Notes: generated by a model not told the origin, from the sequence alone. A DNA stretch of 64,000 nt from Aurantiacibacter suaedae (GCF_005434915.1 NZ_SKCG01000001.1:1301868-1365867); one strand, 5' to 3'; numbered from the stretch's first letter, positions 26,156 through 35,428 are shown. Program-made: numbers and translations.

Positions 26156-29020
26156 ATGGCCAATCGGCTTGAAAACCGCACGTTGAGCAGGCGGATGCAG
26201 CACAGCGCCAGCGCGCTCGCGATCGGTATGGCTCTCGCCATGCCTTGTGCCGCACAGGCACAGGATAGCGCGGAACAGGCGGATGCGCCTGCGAGCACTA
26301 TCGTCGTGACCGGTTCGCGCATCGCGCGCGACGGGCTCGATGCGCCCACCCCGATCACCGTCGTCGGCGCTGAGCAGATCGACCGCCAGGGCGCAACCAA
26401 CCTTGCGCAGGTGCTCAACGAAGTCCCCGCTTTCCGCCCGCAGAGCACGCCTGCCACCACCGCCATCTTTCAGAACAACATCGGCGCCAATACCGCCGAC
26501 CTTCGGGGTCTCGGCGCGAACCGCACGCTGGTGCTGATCGACGGGCGCCGCGTGGTTCCGGCAACGGTTCAGGGCAGCTCGTTCGCTCCGGCGGGCGCGG
26601 TGGACCTCAACATGGTGCCGACTTCGCTGGTGCAGCGCGCCGAAGTCGTAACCGGCGGCGCTTCGGCGGCCTATGGCTCGGATGCGGTCGCGGGGGTGGT
26701 CAACCTGATCCTCGACACCAGCCTGCAAGGCATCCGTGGCAGCGCCCAGCTTGGCGTTTCGGACCAGAGCGACAACACCGAGCTTTCCGTATCGCTGGCC
26801 GGTGGCACCAGCTTTGCCAATGGGCGGGGCCGCGTGGTGGCCGGGGTCGACTATGTCGATAACAAGGGCACCGGCGATTGCTATTCGCGCGACTGGTGCT
26901 CGCTGAGCTACAACACGGTCTCCAATCCGCTCGTCGATCCGACCGATCCCTCGCAGGGCCGCGTGCTGGCCAATGCGCCCGCCACCCTGATCCTTCCCAA
27001 CGCCCGCACCGCAACGGCGACGATCAACGGCCAGATCATCGGCGGTCCGCTCGCCGGCACCGAAGTCCGGTCCGACGGCACGCTGTTCCAGCACGATCCC
27101 GGCATCTTCTATGGCGCGGGCATTTTCCAGAGCGGCGGGGGCGACCCTCAGCTGGCGTTCTACCAGAACTTCCCGATCTCCTCGCCCAGCGAGCGGCTGA
27201 ACAGCTTTGCTCATCTCGAATATGACGTGAGCGACGCGATCACTTGGTTCCTCGAAGGCTCGTTCAGCAAGGTCAGCGCCAACACCATCGGTGCCCAGCG
27301 CCGCGATCTTGGCCCCCGCGTGATCACCCGCGACAACCCCTTCATTCCTGACAGCCTTGCCGCCCAGATGGACGCGGCCAGCCTGGACTCGGTTCGGGTG
27401 GCGCGCATCTGGAACGATCTCGGGCCACAGCAAGGCACGGTTGACCGGGAAATCTATCGCGGCGTGACTGGTGTCAAAGCCGATTTTGGCGGCAGTTTCA
27501 CGCTCGATGCCTATTACCAGTACGGGCAGACCAACTACAGCCAGCGCGGCTACAATACCAACATCAACCAGAACATGATCTTCGCTCTGGATGTGGTGAC
27601 GGACCCCGCAACCGGCAATCCGATCTGCCGCGCCGTGCTCGCGGGCAATCCTGCCGCAGCCGGATGCGAGCCGCTCAACATCTTCGGCAACGGCAGCCCG
27701 TCCGCGGCGGCGGCTGACTATGTCAGCGGCACTGTGGAGCAGGATACGACGCTCCGGCAGCATGTCGCGTCGGTTGCGGTCCAAGGCAGCCTGTTCGAAT
27801 TGCCGGGCGGGTCCCTCGCCGTGGCGACGGGCATCGAGTATCGAGCCGACGAAGCGCAGGGAACCGCCGACCCGATCTCTACTTCGCTGGGCTTCTACAC
27901 CGGTCCCGGGGCGCCGATCTCTGGCGACGTCAACGTCTGGGAAGGCTTTGTCGAAGTGGTCGCGCCAGTCACCGATATGATCGAACTCAACGGCGCCGTG
28001 CGCCTCACCGACTACAGCACCAGCGGTTCCGTCACCACCTGGAAGGTCGGCGCGGACTTCGCCCCCACCGACTGGCTGCGCTTCCGCGCCACGCGCTCGC
28101 GCGACATCCGCGCGCCTAACATCTTCGAACTGTTCGGGCCGCTGCAAAGCTCGTTCCAGTCGGTGAACGACCCCGAGAACGGGAGCGCGCAGGTGCTGAC
28201 CTCGGTGCTTCTCGGCGGCAACCCCGATCTCGAGCCGGAGAAGGCAGACACCTGGACCGCTGGCGTAGTCCTGCAACCGCGGCTTGGCCCCGGCAACCTG
28301 CGCCTCTCGGTCGACTACTACGACATTCAACTGGAGGGCGCAGTGTCGACCTTGGGTGCGCAAGTGCTGGTTGACCGCTGCTCGGCCGGTTCTGCCGAGC
28401 TGTGCCAATTCATCGATCGCGATGGCGCGGGCATGATTACGGCTATTCGCAACTTCAACCTGAACCTCAACACGCTGATCACGCGCGGTTGGGATGTCGA
28501 AGCATCTTACCGGCTGCCTTTGGGCAACGGCGACCTTACGCTGCGCGGTCTTGCGACGATTGTCGATGATCTCACCACGGTGGACTCTACAGGCATTTCG
28601 CAGGATCGCGCCGGTATGAACGGCTCGCCCGTCTCGCAACCGTCGGGTGTGCCGCGCTATATCCTGAACGGCTATTTGACCTATGCCGCAGAACCGTTCA
28701 CCGCGCAGCTTCAGGTCCGTCACATTGCGCCGGGTGCTTACAACACCAGCCTGGTCGGTCCTGGAGACGAAGGATACGATCCGTTGCTTCCCAACTCCAT
28801 CAACGACAATCACATCGATGCCTGGACCTACGTTAACCTCAATGCGAGCTACGACGTGTGGCGCGATGGCGACCGGAACGTTCAGCTATTCGGCGTGATC
28901 AACAACCTGTTCGACAAGGATCCGCCGGTCGATGCGCCTTCTAGCTTCGGGCCGACCAACAATGTGCTCTATGACGTTGTCGGACGGTATTACAGGGTGG
29001 GCGTGCGCTTCCGCTACTAA
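26156..29020 (+). CDS. TonB-dependent outer-membrane receptor
   Basis: A 954-residue receptor: signal peptide ending at PCAAQAQ near residue 36, TonB-box-like TIVVTGSRIARD near 49, plug with ANTADLRGLGANRTLVLIDGRR and the AAYGSDAVAGVVNLIL motif, then a barrel ending in YRVGVRFRY. It belongs to the large vitamin/siderophore-like receptor type common in sphingomonads. A ribosome site AGGGAGAG precedes the chosen ATG. It lies downstream of the DUF3237-CocE operon with 155 bp between and has its own terminator. Its ligand may be the compound handled by the cluster. Confidence 0.9.
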   Translation: MANRLENRTLSRRMQHSASALAIGMALAMPCAAQAQDSAEQADAPASTIVVTGSRIARDGLDAPTPITVVGAEQIDRQGATNLAQVLNEVPAFRPQSTPATTAIFQNNIGANTADLRGLGANRTLVLIDGRRVVPATVQGSSFAPAGAVDLNMVPTSLVQRAEVVTGGASAAYGSDAVAGVVNLILDTSLQGIRGSAQLGVSDQSDNTELSVSLAGGTSFANGRGRVVAGVDYVDNKGTGDCYSRDWCSLSYNTVSNPLVDPTDPSQGRVLANAPATLILPNARTATATINGQIIGGPLAGTEVRSDGTLFQHDPGIFYGAGIFQSGGGDPQLAFYQNFPISSPSERLNSFAHLEYDVSDAITWFLEGSFSKVSANTIGAQRRDLGPRVITRDNPFIPDSLAAQMDAASLDSVRVARIWNDLGPQQGTVDREIYRGVTGVKADFGGSFTLDAYYQYGQTNYSQRGYNTNINQNMIFALDVVTDPATGNPICRAVLAGNPAAAGCEPLNIFGNGSPSAAAADYVSGTVEQDTTLRQHVASVAVQGSLFELPGGSLAVATGIEYRADEAQGTADPISTSLGFYTGPGAPISGDVNVWEGFVEVVAPVTDMIELNGAVRLTDYSTSGSVTTWKVGADFAPTDWLRFRATRSRDIRAPNIFELFGPLQSSFQSVNDPENGSAQVLTSVLLGGNPDLEPEKADTWTAGVVLQPRLGPGNLRLSVDYYDIQLEGAVSTLGAQVLVDRCSAGSAELCQFIDRDGAGMITAIRNFNLNLNTLITRGWDVEASYRLPLGNGDLTLRGLATIVDDLTTVDSTGISQDRAGMNGSPVSQPSGVPRYILNGYLTYAAEPFTAQLQVRHIAPGAYNTSLVGPGDEGYDPLLPNSINDNHIDAWTYVNLNASYDVWRDGDRNVQLFGVINNLFDKDPPVDAPSSFGPTNNVLYDVVGRYYRVGVRFRY

Positions 29021-29031
29021 GGGGTGATATT

Positions 29032-29068
29032 GCTGGCAGGCGGCCCGGTGCCGCTTGCCAGCCTTTCC
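29032..29068 (+). terminator. Rho-independent terminator after the TonB receptor
   Basis: GCTGGCAGGCGGC (29032-29044) pairs with GCCGCTTGCCAGC (29050-29062) over 13 bp with one G-T pair, 5-nt loop, then CTTTCCCCC. It separates this unit from the convergent SnoaL-MFS operon. Confidence 0.8.
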
Positions 29069-29080
29069 CCCTTCCCAGAA

Positions 29081-29506
29081 CTATCCCACGGAGCGGCTGA
29101 AGTTCGCGGTGCGAATGCGGACGAACAGCCCATCTTTTATGTCGTAAAACGCGAAGTTTACGCTTTGCCGCCTTTCTCCCTTCCGCATGCCGCCGCGGGG
29201 GAAATCGGGCCAGTCTCCTTTGGAAACGAGTGTCGTCACCAATTCTGCGGCTAGCAGTTCGGTGCTGCCAACCACACTGCGCACTTCCACCGTCTCGACG
29301 ACCTGTTCATGAATTCGGCGGTAGAATTCCATGACCATGGCCCGTCCGGCTAACGTGGCTGCTTGGCCGCGAAAGTCGACCTCGGGATGATAGTAGGCAC
29401 CGAACGCATCGTAATCGCGAGCATTGAACGCGTCGACATAGCGCCCGAACCAAGGGCGGCTGCCGATCGCGTCCACGCTGTCAGACCCGGCTCGCATCAG
29501 GAGCAA
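29081..29506 (-). CDS. SnoaL-like / NTF2-fold protein
   Basis: A 141-residue protein of the SnoaL/NTF2-like fold: WFGRYVDAFNARDYDAFGAYYHPEVDFRG is the typical opening helix-strand, followed by GRAMVMEFYRRIHEQ. These small alpha+beta cones include polyketide cyclases, isomerases and dehydratases with diverse roles. The start (29506, or 29497 at a second ATG) lies within the last 26 bp of the MFS gene, so translation is probably coupled. Function in this cluster is unknown. Confidence 0.7.
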   Translation of the reverse strand: MLLMRAGSDSVDAIGSRPWFGRYVDAFNARDYDAFGAYYHPEVDFRGQAATLAGRAMVMEFYRRIHEQVVETVEVRSVVGSTELLAAELVTTLVSKGDWPDFPRGGMRKGERRQSVNFAFYDIKDGLFVRIRTANFSRSVG

Positions 29507-30839
29507 GCACGGCCTTTCCGTTTCTTATTACCCGGCCCAGCACGAACACCAGACAAGCGACCGCAAGTGGCACGCCTGCCGCAAGACCCAGTGTGAGTTG
29601 AAGCGAAAATTCCTGCGCCACAGCGTAACCGCCATAGAACGGAGCCAACACACCGCCGACCCGGCCCGCGCCCCCTGCCCAGCCGAGCGCCGTGCTGCGC
29701 ATACGCGGAGGATAGACCTTGGTAATAAGCGTGTTGAGTCCGGCTTGCCCACCCGTTTGGAGAAAGTTGAACGCCACCAGAAGAACAACGAAGATGCCTG
29801 CCTCGAACGAAACCCAGCTGATCCCAAGGTACGCCAGGAACAGCCCGAAATAGAATAGCGGGATCATTCGCGTGGCCCGGAATCTGTCCATCAGATAGCC
29901 AATCAACAATGTGCCCGCGATGCTGCCGATATATCCGATCAGAGCCGAGACGGCGAATTCCTGAATAGGGATACCGGCCATTTCCTGGAAGAAGGTGGGG
30001 AGCCATTGGCTGGTCATGGCGATGCTGGTCATCGAAAGCAGGCAGGCGGCCCAGATAACGCAGGTCATCAAGGTGCGGCCTTCGGTGAAAATATCGGTCA
30101 ACTTGGCCTTGCGGGCTTTGGCGTCCTTCTCCTCGCCTAGCACGAACACGGCATCTTCAGGGATATCGAGCGTAGGGTCCATCCTGCGCATGGTTTTGGC
30201 AAGAGTGCTGTCGTGCGGATTACGCTCCGCGCGGAACTTGAGCGATTCCGGAACGAAGAAATAAAGCAACGGAATGACCAGGATCGGAGCGATGCCGCCG
30301 ATCCAGAATGCGCTCTGCCAACCATAGATATCAAGCAGCCATGCAGCCACCGCGCCGCTCGAGGCGTTTCCGCTCGAATAGCCCACCAGCGACAAGGCGA
30401 TAAAGCTTGCCCGGCGATAGGCGGGTGTCACTTCTGAAATCATCGCCAGGGCCATGGGCAAGCCGGCGGCCATGAACACACCGGCAAGCGTACGGAGTAT
30501 CGTTAGCTGTGTCAGCGTTTCAGCCCAGACACTTGCCAAGGTGATGAGGCCAAACAGCGCGCACGACACCATCAGCATGTTTCGCCGCCCGAACCTGTCT
30601 GCCAGCGGCGATACGCCAAAAGCGCCAACCGCAAGGCCAATCTGCTGCCAAACGAAGAGATTGGCCATCGCTTCGGGCGGCTGGCCGAAGCCATCGGCAA
30701 TGGCCGGCGCAATCTTGCCGATCATGAACATGTCGAACCCATCGATAAAACAGACGAGTCCGCAGACCAGCAGCACCACGAGATGATGGGAGCCGACTTT
30801 CTGCTTGTCGATGAAGGCCTCGATATCGATGCGGGTCAT
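29481..30839 (-). CDS. MFS transporter, aromatic acid:H+ symporter-like
   Basis: A 452-residue 12-helix major facilitator. Helix 1 carries CGLVCFIDGFDMFMIG, the FDxxD-like motif of the aromatic-acid symporter branch (4-hydroxybenzoate carriers). The loop 2-3 signature is PLADRFGRRNM near 82, and the half-way repeat GYLMDRFRATRM near 325. The central cytoplasmic loop is long. GAGAGGA precedes the ATG. A MarR-type palindrome lies 58 bp upstream. I infer uptake of an aromatic or similar acid that is the ligand or substrate of the cluster. Confidence 0.87.
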   Translation of the reverse strand: MTRIDIEAFIDKQKVGSHHLVVLLVCGLVCFIDGFDMFMIGKIAPAIADGFGQPPEAMANLFVWQQIGLAVGAFGVSPLADRFGRRNMLMVSCALFGLITLASVWAETLTQLTILRTLAGVFMAAGLPMALAMISEVTPAYRRASFIALSLVGYSSGNASSGAVAAWLLDIYGWQSAFWIGGIAPILVIPLLYFFVPESLKFRAERNPHDSTLAKTMRRMDPTLDIPEDAVFVLGEEKDAKARKAKLTDIFTEGRTLMTCVIWAACLLSMTSIAMTSQWLPTFFQEMAGIPIQEFAVSALIGYIGSIAGTLLIGYLMDRFRATRMIPLFYFGLFLAYLGISWVSFEAGIFVVLLVAFNFLQTGGQAGLNTLITKVYPPRMRSTALGWAGGAGRVGGVLAPFYGGYAVAQEFSLQLTLGLAAGVPLAVACLVFVLGRVIRNGKAVLAPDASRV

Positions 30840-30896
30840 GCCGTTTGAAAAGTCCTCTCTTGCCTTGCCTGTTTTGATTTCTGGCTCAGGCTGTAA

Positions 30897-30910
30897 GTTG
30901 ATCGCTCAAC
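30897..30910. promoter_or_regulatory. Candidate MarR operator GTTGA-TCGC-TCAAC
   Basis: A palindrome AAGTTGATCGCTCAACCT lies 58 bp before the MFS start codon and between that gene and the MarR gene at 31005. It is nearly identical to the site at 23359-23372 when both are read on the same strand. Confidence 0.65.
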
Positions 30911-31004
30911 CTGTTTCGACAACCGGGGCAGCTGTCAAGCAATGGTGCCACAGGTGCCAGGCGCGCCGAGCCAATATCATCGCTGCGCCAACCAACCAGG
31001 GCAG

Positions 31005-31499
31005 TCAGACCTCAGCCTCCGGATCCAAGCTGACATACAGCTTGTCGAGAATGTATCCGAGAAACAGCAAATCGGAGGGCGTCAGGATGCCGAGGATGTC
31101 GTCTTCCATTGCCGTAACGGAAATGAAAATTTCATCGAGCAATTCGCGTCCGGATTCAGTCAGTTCGATAGCGTAGCGCCGGCGATCATCCGACAGCCGC
31201 GACCTTGTGACTAAAGACCTGCGCCGCATATCGTTGAGGATTCCAACGGCAATAGAGGCATCGACGTCAATTTCGCGGGCGACTTCGCTTTGCGATATTC
31301 CGGGGTTTGCCTCGATGATGGCAAGGGCGCTGATCCCGCCACTTCGAAAGCTGAATTGCCTTGTCTGCTCCGAAAAGCGGCGAGAAAGTCTCTGATGCAC
31401 ACGCCGTAACCGGAAGCCCAAGTTCCTGTTTAACCGACCTAATTTTATTTCGCCCGAGGCCTTACCCTCTTCTGAGCCCCGATCTTCGTCACTCGCCAT
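31005..31499 (-). CDS. MarR family transcriptional regulator
   Basis: About 164 residues. The winged helix is plain: SGGISALAIIEANPGISQSEVAREI-type helix-turn-helix split by ISQSEVAREIDVDASIAV, then the wing LVTRSRLSDDRRRYAIELT. A charged, probably disordered leader precedes it. An upstream in-frame start at 31574 would add 25 residues; I use the ATG at 31499 but the choice is uncertain. It is transcribed in the same direction as the MFS gene and lies about 165 bp upstream of it, with an operator-like palindrome between. Confidence 0.8.
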   Translation of the reverse strand: MASDEDRGSEEGKASGEIKLGRLNRNLGFRLRRVHQRLSRRFSEQTRQFSFRSGGISALAIIEANPGISQSEVAREIDVDASIAVGILNDMRRRSLVTRSRLSDDRRRYAIELTESGRELLDEIFISVTAMEDDILGILTPSDLLFLGYILDKLYVSLDPEAEV

Positions 31500-31576
31500 A
31501 ATCAATCGCAATCCATCGTATCGGTTGGGTCTTTCAGGCGTTGGCCCGCCCTTCTTGCCTGGTGGCACCAGCAAAA

Positions 31577-31587
31577 AAGTCTGACAA
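31577..31587. promoter_or_regulatory. Weak candidate sugar-regulon operator AAGTCTGACAA
   Basis: AAGTCTGACAA, 73 bp before the secreted hydrolase start, resembles the TTGTC-N-GACAA palindrome found through the arabinan locus. It is isolated from the core locus, so chance is possible. Confidence 0.35.
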
Positions 31588-31659
31588 TTTGCCGTTCACT
31601 CTACCAATCATTTCCCGTGCTATTAATGCTGTGGAACCAGCACGTAGAGGAAGCCTAAC

Positions 31660-32598
31660 ATGAAAATCCGTAAAGCAGTCAGCGCCTTGACACTGGCCTT
31701 CTATCCAATCTTGTCAGTTACCGGTGCAGCACCGGCATCGGCGCAGGAACCGCAACCTCCGCAGATCGCTGAGGCCGATGGTTCAGGCGCTTACCCTGCA
31801 ACCTTCGTCGGGCTGCCCAGCTTGCCCAATCACGTAGTCTATATGCCGCGTGACCTTTCGGTGGTGAAGAAAAATGCACTCCCGGTTTATGTTTACGGCA
31901 ACGGAGGATGCAGCGCAGACGGATTGAGTTCTCGCAATCATTTGCTCGAGATCGCTTCGCATGGATATATCGCAATCGCGCCCGGAGTGATTCCCGGGCC
32001 CAACAGGGAGATTCCCGTTCCACGCCAACTGGAATCGGGATTGCTTAGCGCAGACACACCAAGCTCAGCCCTTGGCGAAGCAATCGATTGGATTCTTGAA
32101 CAGAACTCGCGTGAGGACAGCCCGCTCGCAGGCCTTGTGGCGACCGACAAGATCGCGGTGTCAGGCTGGAGCTGTGGAGGCCTTCAGGCGCTGATCAATG
32201 CCGGCGATGCGCGCGTTACCACAACGATCATTATGTTCAGCGGCATTTTCAATAACGAGGTCAGTCCGATTGCCGGCATGGAGGCGAACAAGTCCTTGCT
32301 GGACGAACTGCACGGGCCAACCCTTTACGTTCTGGGTGGGCCGGAAGACGGGGCGCAACCGAACGGGCTTGACGACTTTGGCCGTATCGAAGGCCTGCCA
32401 GCAGCGCTGGTGGACATTCCGGTGGGCCACGGCGGCACGTTTCACGAGGTGGACGGCGGCGTCGGCTCCGAGGTGGTGGTCAAATGGCTCGACTGGGTTT
32501 TGAAGAACGATGCTGAAGCCGCAGCCTACTATCGTGGCGACGACTGCGGCTTTTGCGAAGACGATCGTTTCAAACTTCTTCGCAAGAATATCGATTGA
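31660..32598 (+). CDS. Secreted alpha/beta hydrolase (esterase-like)
   Basis: A 312-residue exported hydrolase: signal peptide ending at APASAQ near 28, then an alpha/beta-hydrolase fold with VYVYGNGGCSADGLS near 73 (oxyanion side), nucleophile elbow AVSGWSCGGLQAL near 170, and a likely catalytic His in VGHGGTFHEVDGG near 265. A pair of Cys near the C-terminus (DDCGFCEDD) may form a disulfide. AGAGGAAG precedes the ATG. The family is that of poorly characterised bacterial dienelactone-hydrolase/acetyl-xylan-esterase-like proteins. It is divergent from a MarR gene and convergent with a TonB receptor gene, so both an arabinan-esterase and an aromatic-ester role are possible. Confidence 0.75.
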   Translation: MKIRKAVSALTLAFYPILSVTGAAPASAQEPQPPQIAEADGSGAYPATFVGLPSLPNHVVYMPRDLSVVKKNALPVYVYGNGGCSADGLSSRNHLLEIASHGYIAIAPGVIPGPNREIPVPRQLESGLLSADTPSSALGEAIDWILEQNSREDSPLAGLVATDKIAVSGWSCGGLQALINAGDARVTTTIIMFSGIFNNEVSPIAGMEANKSLLDELHGPTLYVLGGPEDGAQPNGLDDFGRIEGLPAALVDIPVGHGGTFHEVDGGVGSEVVVKWLDWVLKNDAEAAAYYRGDDCGFCEDDRFKLLRKNID

Positions 32599-32605
32599 GA
32601 AAAAC

Positions 32606-32633
32606 GAGGCGGCGGAAGGGTTTCCGCCGCCTC
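32606..32633 (-). terminator. Terminator between the hydrolase and the TonB receptor
   Basis: GAGGCGGCGGAA (32606-32617) and TTCCGCCGCCTC (32622-32633) form a perfect 12-bp stem with a 4-nt loop. Read on the minus strand it is followed by GTTTTTCTC, so it is best as the terminator of the minus-strand receptor gene; the plus-strand hydrolase can share the stem. Confidence 0.85.
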
Positions 32634-32658
32634 CAGGGAGGATTGCGATGCCGCAGCC

Positions 32659-35337
32659 TCAAAATGACTTTCTTAGGCTGACAGCAAATCTCCGGCCAAT
32701 CGGATCGGAAGCGGTCGCGTCATAGCCGCCACTTCCGTTCCCGTTCGGAGCAAGCTGAGCGTAGGGCGGATCGATGTCGAAGACGTTGAACACTTCCAGA
32801 CCGATCGCGAGTGGGCCGCCCAGCACACCATCTTCTCCATTCACAAAATAGGTCAGAGCAAGGTCTATGGGGGTATAGCTGTCCACCTTCTGCTCCGGGG
32901 TGGCGATATCGTTTACGTAGCTCCCAACATGATGAGCCACGGCGCGAACACGAAAATCATCATGCGCCCAGGCGACCGTTGCCCGCGCCTTGAAGCGCAG
33001 CGGTTCGAAGATGAAGTTCAGGCGATCCAGCAATGGCGCCGAGGGCGTCACTGCAGTTTGGTAGTTGGTCAGATAGGTACCACTCAGATTGAACGAGAGT
33101 TGGTCCTCGTTCGCCAGGCGAGTCTCGTAAGTTGCCTGGAAATCGATGCCCTCGGTTTTCGAAGTTCCCAGATTGCTCGGTCTGCCGTCGACAAACAGAT
33201 TGATATTATCAGGATCGCCGCCCGGGATTACCCCGAACAGGCCAGCGCCTGCATCGAGAAACTCCTGCACCAGATCACGCGCCTCGGTGCCGCGGATGAT
33301 GATGCCCGTTCCTGCGAACTCATCTTCACGGGTTAGCAATTGCAGGTTCGAGAGGTAGCCTGCAATCTTGTTCGTATAGTCGACCGAAAAGTATGTGGCG
33401 CTGAACCGAAGCCCGGTTGCTGCCTCCCAGTCAACGCCTGCTGACCAGCTGGTCGCCTCTTCTGGATTAAGTCCGGTATTGGGGCCGGCCAGTGTGAAGC
33501 CGGTTACCGGGGCTCCGCCGTCGGGCGCAACGTAATTCTGCACGTAGAAGTTGTTGCTGCCGTTGACCTGACTGAGTTCGGGCGCACGAAACGACGTGCC
33601 ATAGCTTCCGCGAAGCGTAACACCGTCCACCGGTTCCCATGTCAGGCCGAACTTGGGGTTGGTGGTCCCGCCAACATCGCTGTATTCGTCGTATCGCAAC
33701 GCTGCGCTTAGCGTCAGCCGTTCGAACCCCGGCATTGCATTTCCTAGTCCGAATATCGGTATGATAACTTCGCCGTAAAGCGAATCCACGCGCCGGTCGT
33801 ATCCGCTCAGCGTGAAAGGGGTTCCGACTTCTCCGAAGCCGCCCCCGCCCAGAACAGAAAATTCCTGCCCTTCATAGCCGGTGGCAAGTTGCGCGGCGCC
33901 GCCCGGAAGCTCGATAAGCGTACCGCTGAGATGCGCTTCGTAGCCGGTAAAGCGCGTGTAGGTAGGCGCGATAAATTGCTGGTTTTGAATGCCGGCAATC
34001 GTCGCCGCAGTCGTGCGGCCGAGATTGTAGGGATCAAGGGCAGTATCTGGATCGCTGCTGGCCAGCGCCTCGTTTAAGGCGGTGTTGCTCAGACCAGCAT
34101 ATTGATACGAATCGTCATTTGTTCGGCCGTAATTGTAAAGCGCGGCCACTTCCCAGTCCGAGAAAAGCTGAATCTCGATCTTGGGTGTGATCCCCCAGGT
34201 CTCTGCTGATCCGGTTTGCGTATTGCGGGGAAATACACCTCTGAAGTTCGTTGCGATCTCGTAGCTGTCCCCCGTAAAACCGGGCGGAGCGATAAAGAAT
34301 GCATTCGTGCTGGGCACGGTGATGTTCGTTGATTCGAACGACGGCTGCCGAACGAATTTGCGCATTGAATAGAAACCATCGGCGGAAAAGGTCAGCCAAT
34401 CGGTGATCTCTTGCGTGAAGGTGGCATTCGCCGAGTCATATTCCTGTTCCGGGAACAGATCCTGCCCGAGTTGCTCGTTGCAAAGATTGGCCGTCCCCGC
34501 CGTCAGCTGATCGGGGGAGCTCAGGCCGCCTTCTGGTATCGCGTAGGTTGTGCCGTTCGCGATGATTGTGCCAGGGTTACACTGTGTCGAGCGGAAATCG
34601 GGCCCGCCGAACGGGCGCTGGTCCGCAGCGAAGAAATCCCGATCATCTCCGCTGAGATTGGAACGAAACACATGATCATACGCGACCATGACCTGCCCGG
34701 TGCCCCAAGTTTGCCCCACGGCAAGGCCGGCCCGCCATTCTTCGAAAGCGCCATCATCTGACGTGCCATAGCGGGCGGAAAGCTCCACCCCGTCCAAGGA
34801 TCGGCGCGGGATGATATTGATGACGCCGGCGACCGCGTCAGATCCGTAAATTGCCGATGCGCCATCAGCGATCACCTCCAGCCGCTCTACACCCAGCGAA
34901 GGGATGACCGAAGGGTTGGTTGCACGGCCGTTGTTGGCCACCCGGTGACCATCGAGCAGAACCAGAGTAGATGACGGCCCCAGCCCGCGCAAATTGACCG
35001 AATTGTTGTAAACGATGTTACCTGCCCCGCCCGATTGCGCGCGGGAGTTCTCGCTTACGCCAAGATCGAAAACCTGAGGCAATTCCTGAAGGATGCGATC
35101 AACGGTTACCGATGCGCTGTCTTCGATCTGCTGGCGCCCAAGCGTGCTTACGTTGGAGCCGACCGGCTGGACCCCGCGAATACGAGATCCGGTTACGACG
35201 ATCACTTCACGATCGGCCGCAGCACCAACCGTAGCATCCGGGCTGCTTTGCGCTTGGGCACCGCTCGCTGCGGCGCCCACAATAGCCGTACAAATCATTA
35301 AACCAGTACGAAAACCGACCTTCCAAGTTACCTTCAT
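32659..35337 (-). CDS. TonB-dependent outer-membrane receptor
   Basis: An 892-residue receptor: signal peptide ending at GAQAQSS near 30, TonB-box-like EVIVVTGSRIRG near 45, plug with LQELPQVFDLGVSENSRAQ, NSVNLRGLGPSSTLVLLDGHR and SAIYGSDAVAGVINIIP, then the barrel ending in FAVSLRKSF. GGGGGAG precedes the ATG at 35337; the longer frame is rejected. It stands alone between a shared terminator and a spacer with two operator-like palindromes, one of the MarR type and one of the sugar-regulon type. Ligand unknown; an arabino-oligosaccharide or the aromatic substrate of the neighbouring cluster are both possible. Confidence 0.88.
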   Translation of the reverse strand: MKVTWKVGFRTGLMICTAIVGAAASGAQAQSSPDATVGAAADREVIVVTGSRIRGVQPVGSNVSTLGRQQIEDSASVTVDRILQELPQVFDLGVSENSRAQSGGAGNIVYNNSVNLRGLGPSSTLVLLDGHRVANNGRATNPSVIPSLGVERLEVIADGASAIYGSDAVAGVINIIPRRSLDGVELSARYGTSDDGAFEEWRAGLAVGQTWGTGQVMVAYDHVFRSNLSGDDRDFFAADQRPFGGPDFRSTQCNPGTIIANGTTYAIPEGGLSSPDQLTAGTANLCNEQLGQDLFPEQEYDSANATFTQEITDWLTFSADGFYSMRKFVRQPSFESTNITVPSTNAFFIAPPGFTGDSYEIATNFRGVFPRNTQTGSAETWGITPKIEIQLFSDWEVAALYNYGRTNDDSYQYAGLSNTALNEALASSDPDTALDPYNLGRTTAATIAGIQNQQFIAPTYTRFTGYEAHLSGTLIELPGGAAQLATGYEGQEFSVLGGGGFGEVGTPFTLSGYDRRVDSLYGEVIIPIFGLGNAMPGFERLTLSAALRYDEYSDVGGTTNPKFGLTWEPVDGVTLRGSYGTSFRAPELSQVNGSNNFYVQNYVAPDGGAPVTGFTLAGPNTGLNPEEATSWSAGVDWEAATGLRFSATYFSVDYTNKIAGYLSNLQLLTREDEFAGTGIIIRGTEARDLVQEFLDAGAGLFGVIPGGDPDNINLFVDGRPSNLGTSKTEGIDFQATYETRLANEDQLSFNLSGTYLTNYQTAVTPSAPLLDRLNFIFEPLRFKARATVAWAHDDFRVRAVAHHVGSYVNDIATPEQKVDSYTPIDLALTYFVNGEDGVLGGPLAIGLEVFNVFDIDPPYAQLAPNGNGSGGYDATASDPIGRRFAVSLRKSF

Positions 35338-35385
35338 CTTACTCCCCCTCTTCCCCCGGTCGCGCAAAACTTGCACGCTATAATC

Positions 35386-35400
35386 GTTGATTTACTCAAC
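35386..35400. promoter_or_regulatory. Palindrome GTTGA-TTTAC-TCAAC before the TonB receptor
   Basis: The same arms as the two MarR-type sites but with a 5-nt instead of 4-nt spacer, 48 bp before the receptor start. The changed spacing makes binding by the same regulator uncertain. Confidence 0.45.
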
Positions 35401-35428
35401 CATAATTTGCGTTCGATCAGGCGTCAAT

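Noticed and set aside
23860..28813. Very long minus-strand frames (559 and 942 codons) opposite CocE and the TonB receptor
   Set aside because: Composition is His/Arg/Gly-rich antisense translation without domains; the plus-strand genes have signal peptides, motifs and ribosome sites.
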